Shown here: positions 29,675 through 41,318 of the stretch, one piece after another
How the letters are laid out: each line of letters begins with the position of its first letter
Position numbering within the stretch: position 1 is the stretch's first letter
Assembly: GCA_963070105.1 (NCBI GenBank)
Contig: OY718808.1
Location: forward strand, 2,530,238 to 2,594,237
Source: Litomosoides sigmodontis
Lineage: Eukaryota; Nematoda; Chromadorea; Rhabditida; Onchocercidae
DNA length: 64,000 nucleotides
Direction of reading: 5' to 3'
Position numbers and translations under genes: made by a program
The notes under the pieces: model-generated
Seen by the model: the letters and a program-made list of their open reading frames with translations, nothing else
Databases searched by the model: none
What the model was told of the DNA's origin: nothing

Positions 29675-32600
29675 TGTCATTTGCTACGGGTAGATAGATT
29701 GTTCGACTTGTTGGACCTAAGCACTGCAAAGTTGGAGAAGAAAAAAGTTAAATTTATATTAAATTGTCATTTTTTTTTGTTTTCCATCCTCAAACCAATT
29801 ATTCATGTCCTCTTCCCACTTCGATTTCATCCTTCCAGACATACACTAAGTGCACTAGCTGCTAATGCACACACATTCATTTGCACGAAATTGCTATTAT
29901 TGGTAATTTTCATTTTGCAAGAAAAAGAAGAAGGATTAAAGTTAATTTTAATTTACGCAAAAAAAAACTTCAACATTTTTTCTTTTTTCGATTTGAAATA
30001 ATTTATAATTTAACAATGTGAAAAAGCAATATGACAAATATTTTCCCCAATTTACTTTTCATCTCTCTTTTTTTTCCCCATTTGCATCACATTGCACTTG
30101 ATAAACAAGCAGCAAAATGAATGATCAATCATCAAAAGGTGCATTTTTCTGAAGGTATTTTGATTAGCAAAATTTTGAAAAAAAAAGAGAAAAAACAGTC
30201 TAACACCTTGTCCCGTTTACTTCCTTGCTAAAATTAACAGATAATAACAACAAGAAAGGAAATAAAAACTTAGCGCAAAGTGATATACGCAACACTTCTA
30301 ATGTGAAAGTATTGATTTTTGAAGAGAGCACATTTCTAGAAAATTTTGAAAAATGTTATAGGTATTAATAAAACCAATCATTAGCACAGTTAAATGAAGT
30401 ATGCATGAAAATGTATTTCAATTAAACTTTAACCCTAACAATTTCTACCTTCCTAGCAGTGCAATATAATTGAAAATATCATAATTTATATGAAATTTTA
30501 CACTTTCAAAACTAATTTAACATAACTATCTCAAAATCATTCTGAAGATTGAGGAGATGCCTGGTAGACTGTGTTAGCTGCAAAAAAATTCAGTTTTTTT
30601 TTGTTTAGTAGAGGCACATCTCATTTTGCATCTATTAACTTGACGAGGCTTACAGACAATTTTTCCTTCGCTTCCATTTTAAAGCATCTGAAATAACGAA
30701 AAAAAAGGGCAAAAGAAGTAATAAAGAAATAGACTAAAGTGAAAAGCATTGAATATATTTTAATGAATTTAAAATTCTAAAAATTTTAATAAAACTTTAT
30801 TTGACAAGAACTTAATTAACAAATAATTTAAAAATATTTAACAATTAACGAAATTTTTTTCGCAATAATAAAAATCAATTTAAACATTTAATTTAATAAT
30901 GTTTATTCAATTTATAATTGATAATTGCATGTCCAGTGTTTCAGTATAATTTCCAATTACAATTGATAATTCCCAGTTCAATTTCCAGTAATATTTTCTA
31001 AATATTTCATCTGCTGAAAGCATTTCCGCTCTTACCAAAATTTAATCGATTAGTTTTAGTCAGTTAGTAATTTTGATTCCAGCCGACTACATTCATCGAA
31101 CATTTAATGACATGGCTACGATCAAATTTCACAGAACATTTAATAGCGATTTATTTAATGGTTGAGTGGGAGTGAGTGAAATTCGAAATTGCAAGCAAAT
31201 TTAAATCGAAGTGAAACGTACACTATTGCTTATTATTACTATCGTATTATTACTAACAAAGAAACATTTGAAATTTCTACTCAAAATTAATTTTTATAAG
31301 TTAAAATTTATTCTTATTCGTTTTGCAGAAATTTTCAATAAAAAACTTCAAGGGAAAATGAAATTACACATTTTTATCGCTATTACTACCACTCGTAGTG
31401 ATATTTTTCGGTTTTTCACAGAAGAATGGAACACATCATAGCGTAAAATTTAACGTTTGAATAAATTTCAAGAGCGCCTGGTAAATTCCAATTCCCTCAA
31501 TGTTATAATCGTCTAATCGATTAGCCTTTCATCATTCATCATATTAATTCTTTTATTAGAATTCATTCGAAATGCATTGTGTGCCAAAAAAAAAATGAAC
31601 CTATACGATGACAGTTTAATGGGAGGAAAAAGACACAAAATGAAATATCTTACTTATCTTTCGCTCACAAAAATGCTCTTTTTAAATCAAATTTTACTAA
31701 AAAAATAATGTTTTGAGAAATATTTAACAATTTGCTAATTGCTTTTCTTTAGTACAATCAAAAAATGCTCATTGGAAAGATAAAAAAGGTAAAACAAAAA
31801 TAGAGCAGATGATGATAAATGCAGTAAGGAATGTCGGATTGATAAGCAACACTAGCAGCTTCTAGCTTATCGTCCATCACTTACAATATATACCAAAATA
31901 TAATTTAAATGCATTTTTTAATTTTACAAAAAAAAATGAAAAAACGTTAAATTAAAATCTAAATTATTTGACGAGCGTAGCAAACGTATAATTTTTGAAA
32001 ATAATTTCCATCTAATGTGTTGCGCGTAAAAAGTAAGTCGTTTGCGTGAAATGAATAAGAAAGGATGATGATAGATCGAAATGAAAAATAATTAATCATT
32101 ATTATTGTATGCAGCATATTTAATTTAAAAAAAAGATAAAAAAGCAAGCTGAACATTTGAAAGAAATTAATACTGGTTTATTTGAATGTGAAAAATTAAT
32201 TTTATTAAATTACACAAAAATAATTAATTTATGCTCACAGAAGTTACACAACAAACTATCATATTAATGACAATGATAGGATGTTAAAAACATTAAAACA
32301 TTACTGTCTTAACATTTTTAATCCAATCAAACATTATCACTTTGTCCAAGTTAGTCTTACATGCGGAACACTTATTTTAATTATTTTCTTAGCATAAAGA
32401 GTAATGAGATTAAAAGTGTCGATATTATTGTTGTATACTAAGTAATAAAACTAAAAACGTTAAACTTGTAAATCTTTTAAACCACAATCAAATGTTTTTG
32501 CATGACACTGAAAAAAAAAATCACTAGCATTAACGAAATACAAAAGTTTCACCAAAAAATGTTAAATTTTCAAGTGTTTTCGAGCACAATTAATATTTGT

Positions 32601-32933
32601 AATTAAAACGAAAAAAAAATTATTAGTATTAACAATGATTAACAAATGAAAAAGTTTCATTTGTTTCACTTAGCATTCCTGTCACCTAATAGTAAACAGC
32701 ATCTATTTCATCAATGAAATTTTCTACAATCAACCATTCAACTAGTCATACTACTTTTTCAGCAATGAAAAAGAACTGGTTAGACCGGTTATTTTCACAG
32801 TGATCCACCGTGGTAGCGAAAGATCACTGACTTGCGCGCAAAATATGTGAGTTGTTAGGAAGCGGAACATGCGTGAGGTTACGGGTAGGTGAGTTGTTTT
32901 TGTCATTTCGAGCTATTATTAAGGGATAGATTT

Positions 32934-32947
32934 GTGCGATTTCAGAT
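32934..32947 (+). promoter_or_regulatory. Possible spliced-leader acceptor for the NO66 gene
   Basis: A GTGCGATTTCAG acceptor lies two bases before the start codon at 32948. In nematodes such a site usually receives a trans-spliced leader, giving a very short 5' UTR. A cis-spliced upstream non-coding exon is the alternative. Confidence 0.45.
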
Positions 32948-35900
32948 ATGAAGAAGAGGAAGACGAACAAGGAGAAACAACATTCATTTCTAAAACGTCA
33001 AACCTGTTCTACTACAGCATGTAATGCAGTAAATATTGAGGAATTTGCTGAATTCAGTAACGATGACGAAGTCGATAGCACAAATGAACCTTCTGCATGT
33101 ATGACTTTATCTATTTTACAATTTTGACATTTGTTAGTTTTTTTTTTTAATGTAAAGGAATTTGGAATATTTTGTGGCAATAGATTTTTACGAGGTGCAA
33201 TGATTACTGTTCTCTTTATAGTATTATTATGTCCCTTAAAATGGTCTAAACTTAATCCTGAAAAAGAGGTTATTGCTGGCATAATAGAGAATGAGGGAAT
33301 AGAGGAAGTGTATGCCACTTTTGATTTCTGAAAAATTATTCGTTCGTACAAGGATTTACAGTGATGGAAGCTCCACCGTTCTTTTCCTGATAAATTTCAA
33401 GTATTTTTCGTGTTATAGATGAAGTTTTGTCACTCAAAAAAAAGCTGAGAGATGATGTCAATTCCAGTTTGAATAGGGAATTGGTGATGCCTAATCCTGG
33501 TAACACAGAGGTCAGTTATTTTTTTATTACAGCCTACGGATATTTACTATTTCTCAAAAATGTAAACAACGAAGATCGCCATTGTGAGGAGTGATTATGA
33601 AGTTCCGTGTGTTTTTGTAGCAAAGATGAAATACACTCGTTGCTTAATTAATTGAATAAACTTAGAGAGCAGTTTGTCATCTTGGCTTCACTGTTTTTTC
33701 GTTTTTCTCTGAAATGAATAAAACTAAGTGAACCAATGTCGGCTTTCAAATTTATCTTCACTGAGGAAATTCCGGGTATAAACAAATATACTTTTGATCT
33801 ATATTCATGGATGCTTTAGCTATCGATTCCATTCACTTTATTTTTATCTCTGTTTCCTCTTTGGTAAGACCAGATAGCATTGCAGGGGAGAATACTTAAT
33901 CTGCCAGCATGTGATTTCAAATTTTTTCCAAATCTTTATCATTTTAATTAGACATTAGAATAAATATGAGCTAAATTCGAAAACTGAAAAGGTTACTCGT
34001 CTTCAGTTATCTTCGTAATTTTGCACAGCTTTTGTTCTTGATATATTCTCATTGGTAATCTCCTTCGATGTTTTTGTTTGAATCTGAAAACAGAAGCACA
34101 ATTCGAATGTCGCGTTTCTATTATTTCACTAAAAGAGGAATTCAGGATGGCAAAACTTTTATAAAAAGAAATGTAAACGTATTGGCGTCGAGTTTTCCCT
34201 CTAAAAGTTTCGATGAACACAGTGAGAAAGTGGATAAAATGGCAAAGAGGAAAGAGATTCGAAAAGAAATTAAGCAAAAACGTAAGTGGTTTGTTCAGTT
34301 CTTTCATTAATTTGTTAGCGGTATGGTATGCGGAATCCCAGTCGTTTTGTGATTATGAAAGTAGCTAGGCATTTAGAAAATACATTAAAATGTAAAATGG
34401 AGGAACTTTAACTACCACAGTTAAGTTAACTAACGATTCATCAGACTCAACTTTTAGCAGTTCGCATAAAGTTTTGAAACATTTAGTTTAAATCGTAACT
34501 TATCCACTGTTATCTGACAAACAATATTGGAAGGCTAGATACATTTAGCGGCCGTTGTTTTTAATTATTATAGACTATTTTCCTATTTCTGCTACTGAAA
34601 TTCTCACCATTTTCATCCATTATATTGAGAATGAGAAATAATATGACTAACCTTATTTCGTATCTCGATAATCTCTGCACGAAAATCTTTGATATTTGCC
34701 TTTTCATTGCAGCTAGATTACTATGCGGACGTCTTTAATCGCTAAACATATTTTCTAGGTAAGTTGGTTGACAAAGAAAGATTAAATGGCTCGGCTAAAA
34801 TACGGAGACAAACATATTCAGACGGTAGCGCCCTCAGCTCTTTATTTAAAATGTGGGACGATTTGGAAGAAATGCCAGATTTAAGGCAACAAAACATGTG
34901 TGACAAGACTCCACAAAATTTTAGAAAGGGTGGAAAGAGGAAGATGCAAAAGCAGGTCCAGAAAGTCATTGATGGTGGAAAAGTATGTTTGCTTATTCAG
35001 ATTTATCTGGAAAAGTATTCCAAATTGAACTTGAATTTTTGCTATTTTAAAAGATTTTAAGAAACATTATTTTAAAGAATCCAGTAATCAATGCGAATTT
35101 CATGCTTAACTAAACTACTAAATAAAGTTCTCTGAAACTCATCCAGACGCATGTAAGTTTTGAGCTTTAGTGTATGTTATATAAAGCACCAAGACTTTCG
35201 TTAATGTTGGTTTCTGCAGTTAACATTTTTTAAATAATGTTTTTTAAGTAAAATAAAGTTGCTTTGAATAAAAGTCTTTAATCGTTTAGTTTCTATGCAA
35301 CATTCACAATAATTTTTTAGAATATCCGTTATATGAGTGAAGAAAAGAAGACAGATGAAACTCGTAAAGGCAAAAATATGAATAATGGAAAAACGAACGG
35401 TGACGAATTTGAATTACATGACGGTGTGGGAGTTTGCTCTTCGTTTTTGTCTTCCAAATGAATTTTTATGAGTAACATACATTTTATTAAAATTCAAATG
35501 ACAAGGAATGGGGTATAGCATCAGATTTTCAGATGAAGGGACTACGAGTGATATGGTTTATGAGGATTTTGTAAAATGTTACGGAATAGAGAAGGATGAA
35601 GATGTTCATGACGAAGTCATTGATTTTGAACGGAAACCTTTCTCAACTCACTGTGATTCAGTGCAAAATGGACTGGATGCTTTCCGATGGCTTATTGACT
35701 CCTATGATATAACACAGTTTTTCAAGTTTGTTATTCATACTTGTTGAAATGTATCTATATTATTTGTATCAAATTAAGCTTACTGCTCTTGCATAAAATG
35801 TTTCAGAATGGTATTCCAGAAAAAAGTATTTTGTGTTTGTCGCTATAACCCGAATTACTATGGCAATTTATTTAGCACAGCAAAATTTATCAACATCCTG

Positions 35901-38400
35901 CAAACGGTTTGTTGCTATATTTTAGTCTCTAATACTTCTCACTTTCCATAAATTTTCAAATTTTATAAAAGATTGGCAATTCAGGATTATGTTGAATACG
36001 GTACCAATGTAAATGTTGCTGTTTACAAGAATCAGCAAAGGTCGACTTTAAACGGTTGTGGGAAGGTGTATCCTCATGAAATACAAAAAAGAATTAAGGT
36101 ATTTTGTAGAGAGTAATCAATGTTTTTTTCTATTGCTAAATTGTGTGCTTCAGTTTTTTAAGGGTAGAAAAGCAAAGCATTTCGCATTAATAATATATGA
36201 AGTTCATGATGTTTTTTTTTGGGTTAAAACTTTCGATTCGCATTTCAGGCTGGTTGTTCAATACAGTTTACAAATCCTCAAAGTTTTTGTGACAGTGTTT
36301 GGTACTACTGCGATTTACTGCAAGAAGTATTTGGTTGTTTTGTAGGGGCGAACACGTATGCTGTTTTCATATAGTTGCATTTAGGAACTTCATTATACTA
36401 TAGTTACTCATTTACATTTTGTTTTAATGTTTCAGAGTAGTGAAGGATTAGTCGTTATCTATTATTAGTGTTTGAGAAAGTTGGGCTAGAAGTGCAAAGA
36501 GAGTGCCTTGGAATTCCGTAGTGGTTGCAATTTGAAGTTAAAACATTTAATGCTTAGTAAGCAATTTATGTGTTGGGATATTCAGCTCCATTGTATTTCT
36601 CTAAAAAAATTTTTTTCTATTGCTGTTTCTTTGCAGTTACATAACACCCAGAAATACGGCTGGTTTTGCTCCTCATTGGGATGATATCGATGCTTTCCTA
36701 CTTCAGCTGGAAGGTCGAAAACACTGGAAAATTTATTCTCCGACTAACGATAATGAAGTGTTACCTCGACTACCCAGCGGTCCGTGTCAATTTTTTTTTC
36801 ACAAATGCTTGAAAAAATGATGCTGTACAAATGATATTCCTGTTTAGGTAATTTTACGGATGATGATGTTGCTGACCGTACTCCTGTTTTTAATGATTGG
36901 CTGGAACAAGGTGACATGCTGTATATCCCTCGGGGTTTTATCCACCAGGTTAGGTTCCTGTCTCATAATGAAGTGTTGCATTACGCAAGGTTTCTTTCAA
37001 TGTTTGCATTAATATTATAGATTTGTAGTGTGATTTAATAGTTGTTGAATTTATAGGGTTTTACAGACAAAGATGTTCATTCGTTGCATCTCACTATCAG
37101 TGTTTGTCGTAATGTCGCTTATGTTGATCTTCTCGAACATATAATACCTGATGCGTTATCTAATTTTGCTGAACAGCACATAAACATTCGCAGATCCTTA
37201 CCGACTGGTTACTTAGATATGACTGGTGTGCTGAAGTGCGACTACCCATTGTTCAAAACTGGTACTGTAAAGTATGCCTTTTATGAGATATATCACATGA
37301 AATATAGCACAAATTTGTGAAATATATCACAAATATAATTTCTCTGCATTATCAAAAAAAACCTATGAATTTCTGTTATTTGGATAACCCCGCTAATTTC
37401 GGGCATGTAACACCTTAAAAAATGAACAGCTAAACTTCTTTATCTACATTTTTTGGGTTGAATATGTATTTTGAATATGTAGTAAAGACGAGAATTTAAG
37501 GTTAAACGGCTTTCTCGATGCTATTTTTTCAAATTTCTGCAAATATGTTATGGAGTTAAATGAACCAGCTATTGATATGATGGCTAGAGAATTTATGAGG
37601 ACAGCACTTCCGCCTTTTCTTACCGAAGGTAAATTCAAAACTTTAGGAATCCAATACTTATTTGTTAAATTCAATGTTTTCAAATTAGGACGTTTTCTTT
37701 GTTTTTGTTATTCTATCAATTGCATCCTTCCTGTCACTTTTTGTTTAAAGCAAAAAAAAATGCACATCTTATGCACATTAAGACGATTTGAATAATACAT
37801 TAAAATAAAACATTTCCATGCTTTCCACGGCGCAGTAAGGTTCTCATTAATTTTTAATTTTTTCCTTTTGAAGAAGAGAAAAATATGACAGCGTTGTGTG
37901 TTGCTGGTTCAACCCTTTATGGTAATAATGAATACATTTTTACGAAGGATACACCAATCAAACTTTTAAGAAGACATGGCCAAAGGTGATTACTATTTGC
38001 AAATATTTAGAATGATATCTAAGCACTAACGCTATAGAAATTTGCTAATCTTTTTTCAGACTTATTTATGAATCAGAAGAACGTTGCTTTATTGTACACC
38101 GCATGGCGAATTCGAGGGTTTATGAAGGAAGGCCAGAAGCTTTGTTTGATCTTGACGTAGAAGTAAGACTCCTTCATTTTTTCAGTGTCGTGATTGAACT
38201 TCAACTAAGTCATGAGTTAAATTAAATTTGAATTCCAGCTTACAGAAGGATTTGCAAATTTATTGGATGCATATCCTCAATGGTGCTTAGTAACGGATTT
38301 GAAATGTAATACTGCAGCCGACAACATCAGATTAGCAGAACTTCTGTACAACAATGGGCTAATTATGGCTAAATTTCCGAAAATTATGGAACGAAATTAA
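32948..38400 (+). CDS. jmjc-1: NO66/MINA-type JmjC oxygenase
   Basis: Sixteen exons give 728 residues: 32948-33098, 33419-33510, 34146-34281, 34759-34982, 35321-35423, 35533-35725, 35807-35906, 35985-36098, 36249-36355, 36637-36779, 36848-36948, 37057-37261, 37488-37628, 37874-37985, 38060-38162 and 38239-38400. NO66 proteins are Fe(II)/2-oxoglutarate ribosomal histidyl hydroxylases, also reported as histone demethylases, in the nucleolus and nucleus. The first ~300 residues are a charged tail rich in Lys/Arg. The JmjC core has [20 protein letters not shown] with iron ligands H420 and D422, then [13 protein letters not shown] and YIPRGFIHQ with distal H487. The winged-helix-like C-terminus ends [13 protein letters not shown]. 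Exon 3 and exon 13 acceptors were chosen by phase and are the least certain. At exon 7 the family Trp of the FFxxxW region is replaced by Phe. Confidence 0.93.
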
Positions 38401-38780
38401 ATTATTTCGATCATTACATGTTTGCTATCTTAAGCAGATTTCTCGTATTCATTTACAATTTATTCCTTGTTATATTTAAATGGTCTATCTCTCTACGGAG
38501 ACATGGAAAGTTGCGGTTACTTTACAAATGTTACTTTACTGGTTATATAGTCATGTTGCAATACTATTTGTTGTTGCCATTTTCAATTTTATTTGTTATT
38601 ATTCTTGCAAATTTCGCAACATAAAATATCGGTTTATGTTGTTTTTATTTTATAATACTTTATATTATAGTATCAATTACAACTCATATGATTTTCATTA
38701 AATACCTCCTAATTCTGATCTGACCCAGCAGCTGCATACCATTGCTTACCATGAATTTTATTTTAAATATCTCTTCCAGC
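38401..38780. other. Convergent 3' intergenic gap
   Basis: 380 AT-rich bases between the ends of two convergent genes. It must hold both 3' UTRs. No further coding signal. Confidence 0.7.
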
Positions 38781-40160
38781 TTAGTGTTTTTTGAAGATAA
38801 CGTGTACCCCATCTGCAATGTTCACCAAGTAATTGTGTACGCGAGAATCTCTTGCAGCTATCTTGTTTGTTTTATCGACAGCTATCATACGGCGATCTCT
38901 TGGATAACCAGGTCTGTCAATCACTCCTCCACCCCACAAGGCCTGGAAAATAAAATTATCCGATCCGTGTTGTGAAATACAGAGTTTAAGGCTTGCAACG
39001 GAAATCCAAATGTTATGGCAGAACTCACGTTATCAATTATGACAACTCCTCCAGGTCGTAAAAGCTTAATCGATTGTTCATAATATCGTGGATAATTAAT
39101 TTTATCAGCATCGATAAATACGAAATCCCATTTTCCGGCTTCTCCAGAATCAAGCATTGCATCTGAAAATTGAAAATTAGAGGCTGTTTTAAACTTTTTT
39201 TTTTACCGCTCGCTGTTCAGCTGAGGAAACCAATTTCGGAACCCTGAAGTTTTCTGAGGATATTTTAATGCCATGTGAGCGTTGGTCGGTCAGGCCTCCT
39301 TCACTTTGAAACCACACTCGCCTAATTTTCGTGTTGCTGGTCCTATGTGGCGCTTAATTTTTGGGTAAATGTCTGATCGGCCGCCAATAAGTTTGCTGCT
39401 AATTTTGTCATAACTGTCTCGATATATATCAATTGTTAACACTTCGCTACCGTTAGGCATTGCCAATGCCCAGGCTACAGCTGATGAACCAGTATAAGTG
39501 CCTGAAAAATATAATAACTGTAAATTTTCACACTAAGGAAATTCTTGCTAGCTTGAAGTAAGTAAGTGTTTAAACCTATATCGATAGCCTTTCTAGCTCG
39601 TATCAAATGTATAAGGTTTTGGCCAAGCTGAAGTATTTCCGGAGCTCCAATCATCCCACCACCCGGCAGTCTCAGTGTTCTCTCAAAGATTGTCTTCTGA
39701 ATTGGATCCATTTTAACTGATATCTGAAGCAGAACAGTTTGAGAAGTTGAGTACTCGTCTAACATAGAGAAATCTTCTTAGTTACTTGTTGAAAACGCAA
39801 TGAAACCTGTAAACTCAGGTGAAGAACAATATTTGATTTGATGGAATAGATCCGGTTGGTTGTGTAAAAATAAATTTTACTCTCAATTTAAGGAGGTTAA
39901 TTAAGTGAATCTGTTCCCATGTGAACTTCCTTTTCATTCAATTATTCTCACCTTGGCATCAGTTTCCACATGGTCTTCCGAGAGTAGAAAGCAAGAAGTG
40001 AAAAAGATTCTTTAACTCAAAAATAATTATGGAAATTGTTGGCACTTACGTTGACGCAATATCCGTAAGTGCTATCGCTTCGCCATGGAATAATACTTGC
40101 GAAGATTGACGCAAAAATACTTGATAATATCACTAATACATCGATAAGGAACTTCATCAT
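38781..40160 (-). CDS. SAM-dependent O-methyltransferase (COMT/CCoAOMT type)
   Basis: Five exons (minus): 40160-40050, 39723-39576, 39501-39313, 39162-39029 and 38942-38781. They encode 247 residues. It belongs to the cation-dependent O-methyltransferase family 3, which transfers a methyl group from S-adenosylmethionine to catechol-like hydroxyls; the substrate cannot be told. The order matches the family: [14 protein letters not shown], the SAM-binding loop [20 protein letters not shown], the metal-binding [22 protein letters not shown] followed by LWGG, and the C-terminal strand [12 protein letters not shown]. The first ~25 residues are strongly hydrophobic ([19 protein letters not shown]), suggesting a signal peptide or membrane anchor. 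The family's middle region between the SAM loop and DADK is somewhat short and diverged. The start could be either of two adjacent ATGs (40160 or 40157). Confidence 0.92.
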
Positions 40161-41318
40161 TATGGTGTTGATAGGTATGATCAAAGACTGATGATACTTC
40201 AAGAGGAAGCGTGCTGTTCATTGAAGAAAAAAGCAGAAACATAATCAATATTGCCATTTGCAATTCTGCACGTTTCCACCATCTAACTTAAATTTTGCAC
40301 TTTTTGTAATAAGTAAAAAGAGCAGTACCTGTTAAAATTGTCAAGGTTTATATTCGGAACTTTACGAAAACATCAATTTTAATTTTCAAAGATGTTTACG
40401 GAAATTTATAACGATATTATTAGATAGAAATAATTTTTAAAAAAAAAAAACAAATTTCTTAATACTGTTCATTGATGAAAAAAGCAGAAACATAATCGAC
40501 CCGATTGTTCTAGAAATTCGAGTCTTTATAAGTCACAAGCCAAGTCCGATTTTTTTTTGATTAATAGATATAGAAGGTCTCCTACGCGTTGTTATTCCTA
40601 ATTCATCTTATTGTTTTAATCTTCTCTCACGCAATTTTCCTTTTAATCTTCTCTCACGCAATTCAAAGCAGGTTAGATTGCCACCACTTTTTACCAGTTG
40701 TATCAGCTTAGAGAGCGAGAGATCGGTAAAGCATTACTGTGCCCTCAAATTATACGACATTCGCAAATTGAAGGACCCTAGACTGATCGCTTAATCGTTA
40801 CACTTTCATGCGAAGGTCTACTTTCAATATTAATAAAATAAAACTTCTAGACGTGTCTTTTGCCAGAAATGTTGAAGGATCCGAATTCCTGCATTTCCCA
40901 CCCCTTTGAGAAACTCCACAACATCGTTATCCTAAGATTTAAGCTTTAGGATGCGACTAATAATGCGATGCTTTTCCACTGTTTCATCACCTTGTTCATA
41001 AATGATATATTTGCAAAAAAGAAAAAGTAAATCAATATATAACAGATTTGAAAAAAGTTAAGGAGCACATGTCAGATGACTGAATTAATAATTGAATTAA
41101 TAACCTTTCACAGAACAAGATCTAAAAAAAATGGGTAATTCCAATCAGGTCTCTTAAGCTTTACAATCAACGTAAAAAAGCCTTTCTGCGCTTTCGTGTA
41201 AAATCTCGTGATACAAATAGCAAAAATAACAAAAGTAAAACAGAAGACTTCCTTAAAAAACACCGCCAAAGCAAAACTTAGAGACTTTTTACAAATTAAA
41301 CCAATATTTATCCATAAA
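40161..41318. other. Intergenic region
   Basis: No gene supported. It is the upstream region of the O-methyltransferase gene and the downstream region of the PLD gene, both on the minus strand. A nearby open frame starting at 40263 (minus) with a hydrophobic leader overlaps O-methyltransferase exon 1 in another frame and is judged a shadow. A 19-base TTTAATCTTCTCTCACGCA-type direct repeat is present at about 40614-40662. Confidence 0.55.

Noticed and set aside
35807..35906. Frameshift making the NO66 gene a pseudogene
   Set aside because: A phase-2 donor at 35725 and the acceptor at 35806 give a continuous frame into the conserved YYGNLF segment without any shift.
40072..40263. Minus-strand frame with a hydrophobic leader near the O-methyltransferase start
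   Set aside because: It overlaps exon 1 in another frame and does not continue into any O-methyltransferase domain sequence.
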